A stretch of 64,000 nucleotides of DNA from Pseudobacillus lumedeiriae (GCF_044891285.1 NZ_JAUIYO010000006.1:1-64000), one strand, 5' to 3'. Counted from the stretch's first letter, positions 8,315 through 17,521 are shown. Made by a program: numbers and translations. Notes: generated by a model from the letters alone, not told the origin.

Positions 8315-9523
8315 TTATGTTGTTTTTTGGATGATGACTACTTTTAAATAATCACCTTCTTTAAACTCCGGATTCGTTTTAAAATCTTTAGGCAGACCGA
8401 ATTCGCGCAGGATGTTATATGTATCACCCGTTTCTTTAAATGCCTTTTCAATAAATCCTTTGAATTTTCTCATACTGAATGTGCTGCAGTTGGAGGAAGC
8501 AACGATGATGCCGTTTTTTTCTGTAATTTGAATCGCTTCCTGGAGCAGCGCCGGGTAATCCTTCCCCGCACTAAATGTGTGCTTTTTGGAACGGGCAAAG
8601 CTTGGCGGATCAAGGATCACCATATCAAACGTTAATTGCTTTCGAACTGCATATTTAAAATAGTTGAACACATCTTCTACAATGATATCCTGTGTCCCAT
8701 CATCGATTCCATTGATCATAAAGTGCTCCGCTGTTTTGCTTCTGCTGCGGTTAGCAAGGTCCACACTCGTCGTCTTGGCAGCTCCTCCGAGTGCGGCCGC
8801 AATAGAAAATGCTCCCGTATACGAAAAAGTATTTAACACATGCTTTCCATCTGCATAGTTCTCTCGAATGGCTTTTCGTACATCCCGCTGATCAAGAAAC
8901 ACCCCGACCATAGCTCCTTCATTTAAATAAATCGCAAAGTTCATGCCATTTTCTTTTACGATTAACGGAGCTGGCGCATGCTCTCCTATTACAAAATCAT
9001 CGTCCTCCATATACGCACCCTTCTTAGCAAACCGCTTTTTTTCATAGATGCCTTTCACATCCATTAAAGCCATTAATGAATCAATGATGGCTGCTTTAAA
9101 GCGATATATGCCTTCGCTATACCAATTAATTAAGTAAAAACCGTCAAAATAATCGATCGTCATGCCGCCGATCCCATCACCTTCACCATTAAACACCCTG
9201 AAAGCCGTCGTATCCTGATCATTAAAAAAAGCAGCCCGCTCGTCTAATGCACGTTTGATTTTACCTTTAAAGAATTCTTTATTGATCCCCTCATGGGCAT
9301 TCTTACTTAACACCCAGCCGATCCCTTTATTTTGTTCTCCATAATACCCCTGTGCAATAAATTGTCCTCTCTCATCAACCAGCTCAATAAGTGTTCCTTC
9401 CGACGTTACATCCTGTTTATTGATTACCGCCTCTGCATCAACAAGCGGATAGCCCGCTTTCATTTTCTTCACAAAAGCCGGCTTTACTTTCAAACGCACT
9501 TTATTATTCATTTCGTCACTCAT
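8315..9523 (-). CDS. Class I SAM-dependent rRNA (cytosine) methyltransferase, RlmI-like
   Basis: A 402-residue protein with an N-terminal PUA-type RNA-binding domain (about 10-90) and a C-terminal Rossmann methyltransferase domain (about 190-400). The SAM-binding region is HVLNTFSYTGAFSIAAALGG, and the catalytic LDPPSFARSKK near 305 is typical of the RlmI/YwbD group. E. coli RlmI makes m5C1962 in 23S rRNA; that target is assumed, not shown. Start choice is uncertain. ATG 9523 sits tight against an AGGA, while the fifth codon (ATG 9511) has better spacing from AGGA. Monocistronic, followed by repeat copy B. Confidence 0.85.
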   Translation of the reverse strand: MSDEMNNKVRLKVKPAFVKKMKAGYPLVDAEAVINKQDVTSEGTLIELVDERGQFIAQGYYGEQNKGIGWVLSKNAHEGINKEFFKGKIKRALDERAAFFNDQDTTAFRVFNGEGDGIGGMTIDYFDGFYLINWYSEGIYRFKAAIIDSLMALMDVKGIYEKKRFAKKGAYMEDDDFVIGEHAPAPLIVKENGMNFAIYLNEGAMVGVFLDQRDVRKAIRENYADGKHVLNTFSYTGAFSIAAALGGAAKTTSVDLANRSRSKTAEHFMINGIDDGTQDIIVEDVFNYFKYAVRKQLTFDMVILDPPSFARSKKHTFSAGKDYPALLQEAIQITEKNGIIVASSNCSTFSMRKFKGFIEKAFKETGDTYNILREFGLPKDFKTNPEFKEGDYLKVVIIQKTT

Positions 9524-9570
9524 TCCTAGTTTATTTTCTGGCTATTTCTAAAGGCTTTGTTAAACTCGCC

Positions 9571-9645
9571 TATTGATTTCTGCTGGGGGCGCTCCTATCA
9601 ACCAAGGGGTAAAATCAACACTAGTCATTAACATAACCTTTCTAA
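9571..9645. repeat. Short derivative of GC-rich repeat family R2
   Basis: Contains TATTGATTTCTGCTGGGGGCGCTC followed closely by ATCAACCAAGGGGTAAAATC and TAGTCATTAACATAACC. This is the same order as at 43181 and the ends of the full repeat at 63170, with the GC-rich middle missing. Confidence 0.6.
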
Positions 9646-9734
9646 AAAATAATTCCGTTTCACTTTCTCTGCTTATGAGCTATTTTACACATTATCCTAC
9701 TAAAACAACCGCCTGCAGCCGCCATCATCAAAAA

Positions 9735-9772
9735 AACAGGGGTTGTTCCAAACCAAAGGAACAGCCCCTGCT
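9735..9772 (-). terminator. Terminator of the MDR oxidoreductase gene
   Basis: Minus-strand stem GCAGGGGCTGTTCC / GGAACAACCCCTG followed by a run of seven T, 7 bases after the stop at 9779. Confidence 0.9.
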
Positions 9773-9778
9773 TCTTCA

Positions 9779-10771
9779 TTAACCAATAGTAAAACCGATC
9801 TTGCCTAATTGATCAGCTTTTTCCAATCTTTCAAACGCTTTACTAAATTCACTGAGTGGATACACTTCATCCATGATTGGTTTGATTTGATGGTTCTCAA
9901 TAAACTTTAACATGTCATGATACTCTTCTGTACTTCCCATCGTCGAACCAAGAAGGTTAAACTGCCCATAGAAAAAAGTACGGAGGTTGATTGACACCTC
10001 GTCTCCCGTGGAAGAACCGAACGTGACAATCGTGCCGCCCGGACGCAGCTGTTCCAATGATTTGTTGAACGTTGCTGCTCCGACACACTCAATAACGAGA
10101 TCCATTTTTTCCCCTTCGAGCACTTCTGTCCAATCTGCGTTACTGTCAAGCGCCTTGTCTGCGCCAAGGGCCAGTGCTTTTTCGTTCTTTTCTTTTGAAC
10201 GTGACGTGACATACACGACCGCTCCTGCCGCTTTCGCAAATTGCAGTAAAAATGTCGCTACACCGCTTCCGATTCCTGGAATCAATACTTTCATTCCCGG
10301 CTTCACTTGCCCTCGTGTGAACAACGCACGATATGCTGTTAGTGCAGCCAATGACAAGACTCCGGCTTCTTCCCACGTTAAGTAGGCCGGCTTTGATGCC
10401 ACATTTTCAGCAGGGACAATAATTTTCTCTGCAAACGTTCCATGAAAAGGAAGACCGACAACTTCAAATCCTGCAGGAGGAGCCTCACTGTTTTTCTGCC
10501 AGCCTAGTCCCGGATTGATCATCACTTCATCGCCCACTTCAACTCCTGTTACTCCCTCTCCGACAGCTTCTACAATTCCAGCCCCATCAGAGCCAATAAT
10601 TAAAGGCGGATCTGTTGGTTTATGACGGTTAAGCACGAATAAATCCCGATGATTTAATCCCGCTGTTTTCAGCCGAACACTCACTTCCCCAGCTCCCGGC
10701 TGTCTTTCTTCCATTTCTCGATATGTAAGTCCGCCAAAACCCAATGTTTCCGCATGAACAATTGCCTTCAT
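9779..10771 (-). CDS. MDR-family NAD(P)H oxidoreductase (quinone oxidoreductase-like)
   Basis: A 330-residue medium-chain dehydrogenase/reductase. The N-terminal GroES-like domain includes GLNHRDLF and GSDGAGIVEAVGEGV near 80-95. The Rossmann nucleotide-binding part includes IPGIGSGVATFLLQFAKAAGA near 165-185. The cysteine cluster of zinc alcohol dehydrogenases is absent, so a zinc-independent quinone reductase or enoyl reductase type is likely. It resembles B. subtilis YogA. Electron donor and acceptor cannot be fixed from sequence. ATG start with an AGGGATAGG-type site upstream; single gene with its own terminator. Confidence 0.8.
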   Translation of the reverse strand: MKAIVHAETLGFGGLTYREMEERQPGAGEVSVRLKTAGLNHRDLFVLNRHKPTDPPLIIGSDGAGIVEAVGEGVTGVEVGDEVMINPGLGWQKNSEAPPAGFEVVGLPFHGTFAEKIIVPAENVASKPAYLTWEEAGVLSLAALTAYRALFTRGQVKPGMKVLIPGIGSGVATFLLQFAKAAGAVVYVTSRSKEKNEKALALGADKALDSNADWTEVLEGEKMDLVIECVGAATFNKSLEQLRPGGTIVTFGSSTGDEVSINLRTFFYGQFNLLGSTMGSTEEYHDMLKFIENHQIKPIMDEVYPLSEFSKAFERLEKADQLGKIGFTIG

Positions 10772-10908
10772 TCCTATCCCTCCATGTCCGTTAACAGTCT
10801 ATCTATCTAACATTTGAGCAGGTGTCCTTCTTCGGTGTCCAAACGATCGCTCCTTCTCTTTATTTTAGTATGAAGCGAAGTGGTTTGCCACTACGCTGTT
10901 TTATTCGT

Positions 10909-12342
10909 TTACTCAAATAGATGCAGAGCCTGAGCAAATCTAGAAATACCTTCTTTAATTTCACTTGCATCCGGGCGGGAAAATGTAAAACGCATATTTC
11001 CTTTTTCTGATCCTAGTAAACGCCCTGGAACAAAAGCCACCCCATGATTGATCGCTTCTTCTAATAATTTATTTTCATCGATATCCGCGTTTAACTTCGC
11101 CCACAAATGTATACCGCCATCTGGGACTTGAAACGTCACTTTGCTGCCTAAATATTCCCTCATACTCGTCACTAGCAAATCCCTTTTTCGCTTGAGTTCA
11201 GTTCTTAATAAAGCGATGTGATTGGAAAAACTGTCTGAAGACAAAAATTGATCAGCCACCCATTGCGGAAAGATACTATGCCCGAAATCAATTTGCTGCT
11301 TGGCATCTGCCAGCCGCTCAATCACAGCCTCTGGTCCGATCATCCAGCCTATTCTTAATCCTGATGCCACCACCTTAGTTAATGAAGTGATATAGACGAC
11401 GCTGCCGTTTTGATCCATTGACTTTAAGGTAGAATTAATTTTTCCTGAAAAAGAAGTAAGGCTGTACGGATCATCTTCAATAATTGGAATTCCATATAAA
11501 GAAGATAACTCCAAGATTTGCTTCCTTCGCCGATGATGAAGAACAGTACCGGTAGGGTTTTGAAAGTTAGGATTTAAAAACACCATGCGAATGCGATGTT
11601 TTTCGTACAAAGAAAGAATGTCTTCCGGCCGTACCCCATGTTTATCTACGGGCAGCAAGAATGTCCGCAGGCCGGCAGACTGAAACAACGGCAGTGAAAA
11701 ATTGTAAGAAGGATCTTCTATCGCCACCGCATCACCTGGCTTTAACAAACACTGGACGATTAAATGAATTGCTTGCTGAGCGCCAGAAGTAATCATTATT
11801 GATGAAGTCCCGGTCTCAATCTTTTTGTACTCCTTTACGTGCGAAACAACCGTTTCCCGAAGTGATAAATTCCCTTTTGGATGATCATAGCCAAGAAAAC
11901 CATCAAACGTTTTTTCAGATAATAGTTTTTGAAAATACAGCAACGGAAACAAATCCGCAGATAGTTCACCAGTAGCGAAATTAATGATGTCCTTTTCCCA
12001 AGTTTCTTTACGAATTCGTCTTGCTAAAGGATCGTTAGGCAAGAGCGAACCAAACTCGACATACCGATTCCAATTTGGCGTACGCTTTTTTGACAATCCC
12101 CATATATCGGCGGAAACATGCGTACCGCTTCCTTCTCTTCTAGTAACAATCCCTGCTGCCCGAAGTTCTTCATAAGCGGCAGTTACAGTGCTGCGATTTA
12201 CCTTTAATTCCTTTGCTAATGTCCGCTCTGATGGTAGTTTACTTCCAGCACCATAGTCACCATTCGAGATTTTACGTTCAATATATTGGGCAATCTGCTT
12301 ATATATCGGCTGTTTATCTGTGTGATCTGGCTTCCATTCCAT
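10909..12342 (-). CDS. MocR-family regulator (GntR HTH fused to PLP aminotransferase domain)
   Basis: A 477-residue fusion. A GntR-type winged helix (about 8-75: QPIYKQIAQYIERKI, LPSERTLAKEL) is followed by a class I aminotransferase-fold domain (about 110-470). The PLP-binding lysine is in SLTKVVASGLRIGW near 325. The family includes GabR, PdxR and TauR, which use PLP adducts as effectors and usually control a nearby gene. The start follows AGGGG with 8-base spacing. The only minus-strand neighbour is the 61-residue membrane protein upstream, with a terminator between, so the target is unclear. Confidence 0.88.
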   Translation of the reverse strand: MEWKPDHTDKQPIYKQIAQYIERKISNGDYGAGSKLPSERTLAKELKVNRSTVTAAYEELRAAGIVTRREGSGTHVSADIWGLSKKRTPNWNRYVEFGSLLPNDPLARRIRKETWEKDIINFATGELSADLFPLLYFQKLLSEKTFDGFLGYDHPKGNLSLRETVVSHVKEYKKIETGTSSIMITSGAQQAIHLIVQCLLKPGDAVAIEDPSYNFSLPLFQSAGLRTFLLPVDKHGVRPEDILSLYEKHRIRMVFLNPNFQNPTGTVLHHRRRKQILELSSLYGIPIIEDDPYSLTSFSGKINSTLKSMDQNGSVVYITSLTKVVASGLRIGWMIGPEAVIERLADAKQQIDFGHSIFPQWVADQFLSSDSFSNHIALLRTELKRKRDLLVTSMREYLGSKVTFQVPDGGIHLWAKLNADIDENKLLEEAINHGVAFVPGRLLGSEKGNMRFTFSRPDASEIKEGISRFAQALHLFE

Positions 12343-12377
12343 TCATCTTGCCCCTTTCACCTTTACTAACAAAGCAA

Positions 12378-12409
12378 AAAACCTGTCTCTTAGGTTTGTA
12401 GACAGGTCT
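12378..12409 (-). terminator. Terminator of the small membrane protein gene
   Basis: Minus-strand stem GACCTGTCT / AGACAGGTT followed by TTTTTGC, between the 61-residue gene and the MocR gene. Confidence 0.8.
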
Positions 12410-12470
12410 TGATAAAAGGACTATTTTGTATACGTTGAGATGCTAAATAAAGGTAGAAAAGCTCATTTCC

Positions 12471-12656
12471 TTAAAAAGCAATATACAGACCTACTGCTGC
12501 TAGGGAAAGCGTCACTACGACAGCATAAATCCATGATAAACGAGCGATGTTTCCTTTCGCCGCTTGTCTATACTCATTGTCTCCCCTAGTGCTTAGCATT
12601 GTCCCATAAGCCCCGACTGCTACCAAAAGCACAGTACATATGAATAATATAACCAT
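12471..12656 (-). CDS. Small two-TMS membrane protein, 61 aa
   Basis: Two hydrophobic helices (about 3-22 and 40-60) flank a short charged loop (STRGDNEYRQAAKGN). The start ATG follows AGAGGAGAGAAAG. The length and hairpin topology suggest an inner-membrane protein with both ends outside or both inside; I do not recognise the family. A terminator directly follows, so it is expressed on its own. Confidence 0.65.
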   Translation of the reverse strand: MVILFICTVLLVAVGAYGTMLSTRGDNEYRQAAKGNIARLSWIYAVVVTLSLAAVGLYIAF

Positions 12657-12843
12657 CTTTCTCTCCTCTCACACCGCACATATAACATACTTACTCTCTA
12701 TTTTAAGCCATTTTCTTAAAAAAGGACCATCCACTTTACGATTAATTTGCCCATCCACTTTAGGAAAAGGAGCATAATTCCGCCTATTTTTCTAAAATAG
12801 ATTATAATAAATCTAATTCTATCATAAGGAGTTGGCATTTAAA

Positions 12844-13689
12844 ATGAAAGATGAACTTCTATACATAGGCCAGAAAATCGTGGACAATCACCTAACTCTA
12901 GCACACAGGGTAGAAAGTTCATTAAATGAAGAAGGGAAACAACACTTAACGAAAGCTAACTTGTCATTAAACGAGCAAACGAACTATCGGGCCGAGCTCA
13001 TGAAATGTTTCGGCCGGGCTTTATATGAAGAAGGAAGCCTCGTTGCCGAAGAGGTGGAAAAGTGGGGAAGGAAAACAGCCGAAATCGCTATTCAATACAA
13101 TATTTCCTTAAGTAATGTTTTAAGAGAAGTGGCGACTTATCGTACAGTCATTTGGGATGTATTCACAGTGGAGTTGGAACAGAGAAGGTTCGCAGCGATC
13201 ACAATGCTTGATGTATCAAAAATGATTGACCCTTTAATTGATCAAGTATGTAAAGTGATTGGTGAGGTGTACGAAGCCCACAGCAATAAATTAATGAAAA
13301 TCGCTTATACAGCACTCGAAGAACTATCTGTTCCTGTTGTTCCTATCGCAGAAGGCATAGCAGTGATTCCACTCGTTGGAGCCATTGATACACACCGGGC
13401 CAAGCTCATCATGGACGTTGCGTTGAATGAAGGAGCCCGCATGAGTCTGTCCCATATGATTATTGATGTATCCGGTGTCCCTATTATCGACACAATGGTA
13501 GGTGATCAACTCTTTCAAGTGATCAGAGCATTAAAGTTAATAGGAGTTGAAGCCCATTTAACCGGCATCCGGCCCGAAATCGCTCAAACCATCGTTAATC
13601 TTGGCATTCATTTTGATGAATTGAATCCCTTCGTCAATCTTCAAGAAGCATTAAAAAGGTTACATTTTGGAAAACAATCGAATCTATAA
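12844..13689 (+). CDS. RsbR-type stressosome protein (N-terminal sensor plus STAS)
   Basis: A 281-residue RsbT co-antagonist family protein. The N-terminal globin-like sensor domain covers about 1-150. The C-terminal STAS domain covers about 165-275, with the conserved PLVGAIDTHRAK and IIDVSGVPIIDTMVG segments. The two threonines equivalent to the RsbT phosphorylation sites of RsbRA (T171 and T205) are both present. In Bacillus such proteins form the stressosome with RsbS and sequester RsbT upstream of SigB. The start is ATG 12844, 12 bases after AAGGAG; TTG 12832 overlaps that site. No RsbS, RsbT or SigB genes are in the window, so it is a dispersed paralogue. Confidence 0.88.
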   Translation: MKDELLYIGQKIVDNHLTLAHRVESSLNEEGKQHLTKANLSLNEQTNYRAELMKCFGRALYEEGSLVAEEVEKWGRKTAEIAIQYNISLSNVLREVATYRTVIWDVFTVELEQRRFAAITMLDVSKMIDPLIDQVCKVIGEVYEAHSNKLMKIAYTALEELSVPVVPIAEGIAVIPLVGAIDTHRAKLIMDVALNEGARMSLSHMIIDVSGVPIIDTMVGDQLFQVIRALKLIGVEAHLTGIRPEIAQTIVNLGIHFDELNPFVNLQEALKRLHFGKQSNL

Positions 13690-13698
13690 TGCAAAAAA

Positions 13699-13815
13699 GG
13701 ACTGTCTCACAATATAGGTCAGCCCCCACATCAACAATACATTGTATATGTCATGGATGAACATCCACTGTATACAGTCTATTGAAAGTGAGATCAGACC
13801 TTTACGAGACAGTCC
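13699..13815. repeat. Palindromic repeat family R1, copy C
   Basis: Outer inverted repeat GGACTGTCTC / GAGACAGTCC, inner AGGTCAG / TCAGACCT, and a core with ATTGTATATG, GGATGAACATCC and TGTATACAGTC. On the minus strand it exits into TTTTTTGC, so it probably terminates the cold-shock gene that stops at 13831. Confidence 0.85.
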
Positions 13816-13830
13816 CTGTGGTTTAGTGAA

Positions 13831-14031
13831 TTATACTGGCGTTACGTTTGTCGCTTGCGGGCCGCGTTGGCCTTCTTCAACGTCAAATGTTACTTCTTGG
13901 CCTTCTTCCAAGGTTTTATAACCTTCTGATTGAATAGCGGAGAAATGAACAAATACGTCCTCGCCGCCTTCTCGTTCAATAAAGCCGAACCCTTTTTCAC
14001 TGTTAAACCATTTTACTTTACCATGTTCCAT
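13831..14031 (-). CDS. Cold-shock protein (CspA/CspB family)
   Basis: A 66-residue single cold-shock domain, the standard length. The RNA-binding motifs RNP1 (KGFGFIE) and RNP2 (VFVHF) are intact. Members bind single-stranded RNA as chaperones and act in cold and stationary phase. The start follows GGGAGGCAACAAAAA. Which of the csp paralogues (B, C, D) it corresponds to cannot be settled here. Confidence 0.95.
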   Translation of the reverse strand: MEHGKVKWFNSEKGFGFIEREGGEDVFVHFSAIQSEGYKTLEEGQEVTFDVEEGQRGPQATNVTPV

Positions 14032-14142
14032 TTTTTGTTGCCTCCCAGCTTATAAATAACAGATTGCACTTACAGACTTATGTTATCCCTGTTTACTCTT
14101 TTTTAAACTTTGTTTTTACAAAAAAGTATTTTACATAGAAAT

Positions 14143-14568
14143 TCAAATTGGTTCTTCTTGTTTCTCACCGTTTAAAATCAGCTGAAAGGTGACCCTTGCT
14201 TTCAATGAATCTGAAACAGCGCAATACTTTTCTTTTCCAAGCTTAATCGCCCGCCAGATCTTTTTGCTGTCTATATTTCCGTCCACTTTAAATGTCACAT
14301 CAATCGAAGTGAATCCCTTTGGCAGATCTTCTTTTCTCGTACCGTCCGTTTCAATTTCCAGTTTTTCAATGGAGGATAAGTGTGGTTTTAAAATCATTGT
14401 CACATCAATGCCGATACAGCCCGCTAATGCCCCTAAGAGCATTTCAGTCGGTGTCACTCCTTCTCCTTTCCCTCCATATGCTTCTGTTGCATCCATGTTC
14501 ATTTCATATCCTGAATCACCAACAGCTGTAAAAGCGCGCTGTCCATTCCATTTTGCAAGTACTTTCAT
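14143..14568 (-). CDS. OsmC-family peroxiredoxin-like protein
   Basis: A 141-residue OsmC/Ohr-fold protein. The two redox cysteines are present: LAGCIGID near 52 and KYCAVSDSL near 114, with the helix between them. Family members reduce organic hydroperoxides or related sulfur species as dimers. It starts 31 bases after the ABC ATPase stop and is the last gene of the TetR-SBP-permease-ATPase run. The pairing with a polar amino-acid (possibly cystine) importer hints at thiol redox metabolism; this is inference. Confidence 0.85.
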   Translation of the reverse strand: MKVLAKWNGQRAFTAVGDSGYEMNMDATEAYGGKGEGVTPTEMLLGALAGCIGIDVTMILKPHLSSIEKLEIETDGTRKEDLPKGFTSIDVTFKVDGNIDSKKIWRAIKLGKEKYCAVSDSLKARVTFQLILNGEKQEEPI

Positions 14569-14599
14569 TTATTGTATCCCTCTCTTCGTTAGATTCATC

Positions 14600-15337
14600 T
14601 CATACCATCTTCAAGAACTTTCTTGCCCGTTCTGTTTCAGGACTGGAGAAAAACTTCTCTGGTGTTCCCTGTTCTACGATCACTCCGTCTGCCATAAAAA
14701 TAATTCGATCGGCTACTTCGCGGGCAAATTGCATTTCATGTGTCACGATGACCATCGTCATTCCTTCCTTAGCCAGCTCTTTAATGACCATTAATACTTC
14801 ATCTACTAACTCAGGGTCAAGGGCTGATGTTGGCTCATCAAAAAGCATAATATCCGGTTCCATTGCCAATGCCCTTGCAATGGCTACCCTTTGCTGCTGA
14901 CCACCGGACAGCCTTGAAGGATATTCATTTCTTTTTTCAAGCATCCCTACTCTTGCAAGCAGACTTTCTCCTTTTTCAATCGCTTTTTCCTTATTCCACT
15001 TTTTCACTACAAGCAAAGCTTCAATCACATTTTGCAGTGCGGTTTTATGTGGATATAAATTAAATTGCTGAAAGACCATTCCTGTATGTAAACGAATATC
15101 ACGAATTCGTTTACTGCGCTCTTTTTTATTTTGCTGTGCATCCGCAACAATTCCGCTTACTTCAATGCTGCCCCCCGTCAATTCCTCAAGCCCGTTCAAA
15201 CAACGAAGAAGTGTGCTTTTCCCGGAGCCGCTTGGCCCGAGAATGGCAACAACTTCACCAGCATTCACTTGAAAATCAATTTGTTTTAGCACTTCCAAAT
15301 CATGAAAGCTTTTTGATAAATCGTTCGTTTTTATCAT
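14600..15337 (-). CDS. Polar amino-acid ABC transporter ATP-binding protein
   Basis: A 245-residue ABC ATPase of the GlnQ/TcyN group. Walker A GPSGSGKST near 34-42, signature LSGGQQQRVAIARAL near 140-154, Walker B IMLFDEPTSALD near 160-171 and the switch His in VTHEM near 205 are all intact. It follows the permease gene by 14 bases. Substrate class (polar amino acid; cystine and glutamine types are closest in appearance) is inferred from family. Confidence 0.92.
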   Translation of the reverse strand: MIKTNDLSKSFHDLEVLKQIDFQVNAGEVVAILGPSGSGKSTLLRCLNGLEELTGGSIEVSGIVADAQQNKKERSKRIRDIRLHTGMVFQQFNLYPHKTALQNVIEALLVVKKWNKEKAIEKGESLLARVGMLEKRNEYPSRLSGGQQQRVAIARALAMEPDIMLFDEPTSALDPELVDEVLMVIKELAKEGMTMVIVTHEMQFAREVADRIIFMADGVIVEQGTPEKFFSSPETERARKFLKMV

Positions 15338-15351
15338 GATAAAACCCCAGC

Positions 15352-15996
15352 TTATTCATATATTGATAAACGTTTTTCAATTCTTTCTAATAGGAAAGAA
15401 AATCCTGTACTCATCACCCAATACATAACTGCGATAGATAAATAAAAAGGCATGTACACATAATATTGGGCAATTAATAACTGTGCTGAACGCAACAGTT
15501 CTGTCACAGTAATCACAGAAACGAGTGATGTTTCTTTCAACATTCCGACAAAGGTGTTTCCCATTGGAGGAATGGCGATCCGAATAGCCTGTGGCAAGAT
15601 AATTCGCTTCATTGTCTGAAATGGCGTCATTCCAGATGCATAGGCTGCTTCTGTCTGTCCTTTTGGAATCGACTGCAGCGCCCCTCGCAGCGCTTCCGAT
15701 ATGTACGCACCGATGTTTATACTTAACGCAATATAAGCAGCCATTAGCGGTTCCAGCCGAATTCCATAATCAACAAGGCCATAGTAGACAATAATAATTT
15801 GCACTAATGGCGGAGTTCCTCTAATAATCGAGACATATGCGCGGGCCATCCATCTCACGAACCGATTCCCCTTAAGTCTCGCAATCGCCGTAATGACACC
15901 GATAATGAGACCGAAAAACATAGAAACAACAGTAATAAGGAGCGTATAATACGCTCCCTTTAACAAAAATGGCAGATTAGCTATGACAATATCCAT
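15352..15996 (-). CDS. Polar amino-acid ABC transporter permease (HisMQ family)
   Basis: A 214-residue permease with about five membrane helices. The HisMQ-type opening (LLKGAYYTLLIT) is near residue 10. The EAA loop (EAAYASGMTPFQTMKRIILPQA) near 135-157 docks the ATPase. It lies between the binding-protein and ATPase genes with short gaps, so it belongs to the same importer; as only one permease is present it presumably homodimerises. Confidence 0.92.
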   Translation of the reverse strand: MDIVIANLPFLLKGAYYTLLITVVSMFFGLIIGVITAIARLKGNRFVRWMARAYVSIIRGTPPLVQIIIVYYGLVDYGIRLEPLMAAYIALSINIGAYISEALRGALQSIPKGQTEAAYASGMTPFQTMKRIILPQAIRIAIPPMGNTFVGMLKETSLVSVITVTELLRSAQLLIAQYYVYMPFYLSIAVMYWVMSTGFSFLLERIEKRLSIYE

Positions 15997-16028
15997 TTTA
16001 CATTTGAAGTCCTTTCTTTTTGCATCGC

Positions 16029-16865
16029 TTATTCTTGCGGTTCTTCATCAAACCATTTCACGTAAATCTTCTTGTATGTTCCGTCTTTTTTCATTTCACC
16101 TAAAATGTTATTCAATTCTTTGACGAAAGCTTCATTGCCTTTACGTACCGCGATCCCCGCTTGATCGGACTTAACTGGTTCACCAACTGCCTTGATTTTA
16201 AAACCATTCTTTTCAACAACCGGTTTGATTGCATACATATTATTAATCGTCGCATCGATTCGGCCGGCATCTAAATCCTTTAATGAAGTAATGACATCAT
16301 CATACGTTTTAATTGTAAAATCGCCTACTTTTGGAAGCAGCTCTGTCCGAAGGTATGTTTCATCATTCGTTCCTAGTCCTACACCGATATCTTTTCCTTT
16401 AAAGTCTTCTACTGACTTAATCGTATTATTATCTTTTTGAACAATTACTTTTACATGGTTTGTAATATAAGGATCTGTAAAATCCATTTGTTTTTTGCGC
16501 TCATCTGTAATGGTCATTTGACTAATCACTACATCAAATTTGTCCGCCTGTAATCCTGCAATCATTCCAGAAAACTCTTGAGCAACAAACTCCACATCTA
16601 CCCCTAAGCGCTTTGCAATCTCCTTGGCAATGTCAGCATCAAAACCGTCCATTTCTTTTTTCTCGTTCAAGAAATTGTACGGCTGATACGTTCCCATCAA
16701 GCCTACTTTTAACACACCTCGATCTTTCACTTCCTGTAATAACCCAGCCTGAGTGCCGCCTTCTTTAGTTGCCGGCTCCTCCTTGCTTTTTGAGCCGCAG
16801 GCACTTAGCAGCAGCGTCAATGTTAATAATAAAATGAACGCTAAATAAGAACGTCTCTTTTTCAT
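16029..16865 (-). CDS. Polar amino-acid ABC transporter substrate-binding lipoprotein
   Basis: A family-3 solute-binding protein of 278 residues. It begins with a type II signal peptide (KKRRSYLAFILLL...) ending in the lipobox LLSACGS, with the lipidated Cys near residue 23. It has the family signatures GFDADIAKEIAKRLG and VISQMTITDERKK. I set the start at ATG 16865, behind AAGGGAGAAAAAG; the upstream extension is out of place for a lipoprotein and overlaps the TetR gene. Located on the outer face of the membrane. Cystine, glutamine or arginine are possible ligands. Confidence 0.92.
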   Translation of the reverse strand: MKKRRSYLAFILLLTLTLLLSACGSKSKEEPATKEGGTQAGLLQEVKDRGVLKVGLMGTYQPYNFLNEKKEMDGFDADIAKEIAKRLGVDVEFVAQEFSGMIAGLQADKFDVVISQMTITDERKKQMDFTDPYITNHVKVIVQKDNNTIKSVEDFKGKDIGVGLGTNDETYLRTELLPKVGDFTIKTYDDVITSLKDLDAGRIDATINNMYAIKPVVEKNGFKIKAVGEPVKSDQAGIAVRKGNEAFVKELNNILGEMKKDGTYKKIYVKWFDEEPQE

Positions 16866-16884
16866 CTTTTTCTCTCCCTTTTCG

Positions 16885-17505
16885 CTATATTCCAAGCAAC
16901 CCAAAAAACTCAAATCTTACAACTTCCTGCGCCAGATCTTTAGCTGATTTTTCATTAAGACGCGAATCATATGCAGCAGGACCAAATAACCACCTTGAAA
17001 GAATCCCTTCAATTAAACTGACTAATAAAGCTGACTGTAAAGCGGGGTCCTTTGAAGGTAAAATCCCCATATGTATGGCTCGCTTAATGTTATTTTGAAA
17101 CGCTTCTTCCATTTTTATTCGAGTTTCGATAATCGCTTCGTTCACTGAATCTTCACTTTCCATTCCCTTAAGCAAAAGGCCCATGAAATATTTGTTTTTC
17201 ATCGAGAAGGAAAACAAATCTTCAAACAACTTTTCCGACGCTCTTACAGCATCCTGAACCGTTCCTTTTGATTGCCGGTATCCTTGGGATATAACCTCTA
17301 AAAGATGCTTTCGTCCTCGATGAATAATTTCTAAAGCAATCGCCTCTTTACTTTTGAAATGCCAATAAAAAGTTCCCTGTGCTACTCCTGCTTCACGAAC
17401 AATATCGGAAATTTTCGTTTTATGATATCCATATTCAGCAAAATAATACAGCGAGATTTGTAAAATCTGTTCTCTTCTATCTACAACCTCTTCTTGTTTC
17501 GTTAT
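16885..17505 (-). CDS. TetR-family regulator with probable ATA start codon
   Basis: A frame open from 17505 to 16885 encodes a TetR-type repressor of about 206 residues. The N-terminal HTH reads YFAEYGYHKTKISDIV then GVAQGTFYWHFKSKE, fully conserved. No ATG, GTG or TTG exists between the upstream in-frame stop and the TTG at 17229, which would remove the whole DNA-binding domain. ATA at 17505-17503 lies 8 bases after a strong AAGGAGG, so either ATA is used as start or an ATG has mutated (or been misread). It is the first gene of the importer/OsmC operon and is preceded by a 20-base imperfect palindrome. Confidence 0.75.
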   Translation of the reverse strand: MTKQEEVVDRREQILQISLYYFAEYGYHKTKISDIVREAGVAQGTFYWHFKSKEAIALEIIHRGRKHLLEVISQGYRQSKGTVQDAVRASEKLFEDLFSFSMKNKYFMGLLLKGMESEDSVNEAIIETRIKMEEAFQNNIKRAIHMGILPSKDPALQSALLVSLIEGILSRWLFGPAAYDSRLNEKSAKDLAQEVVRFEFFGLLGI

Positions 17506-17521
17506 AGTTTCTCCCTCCTTC

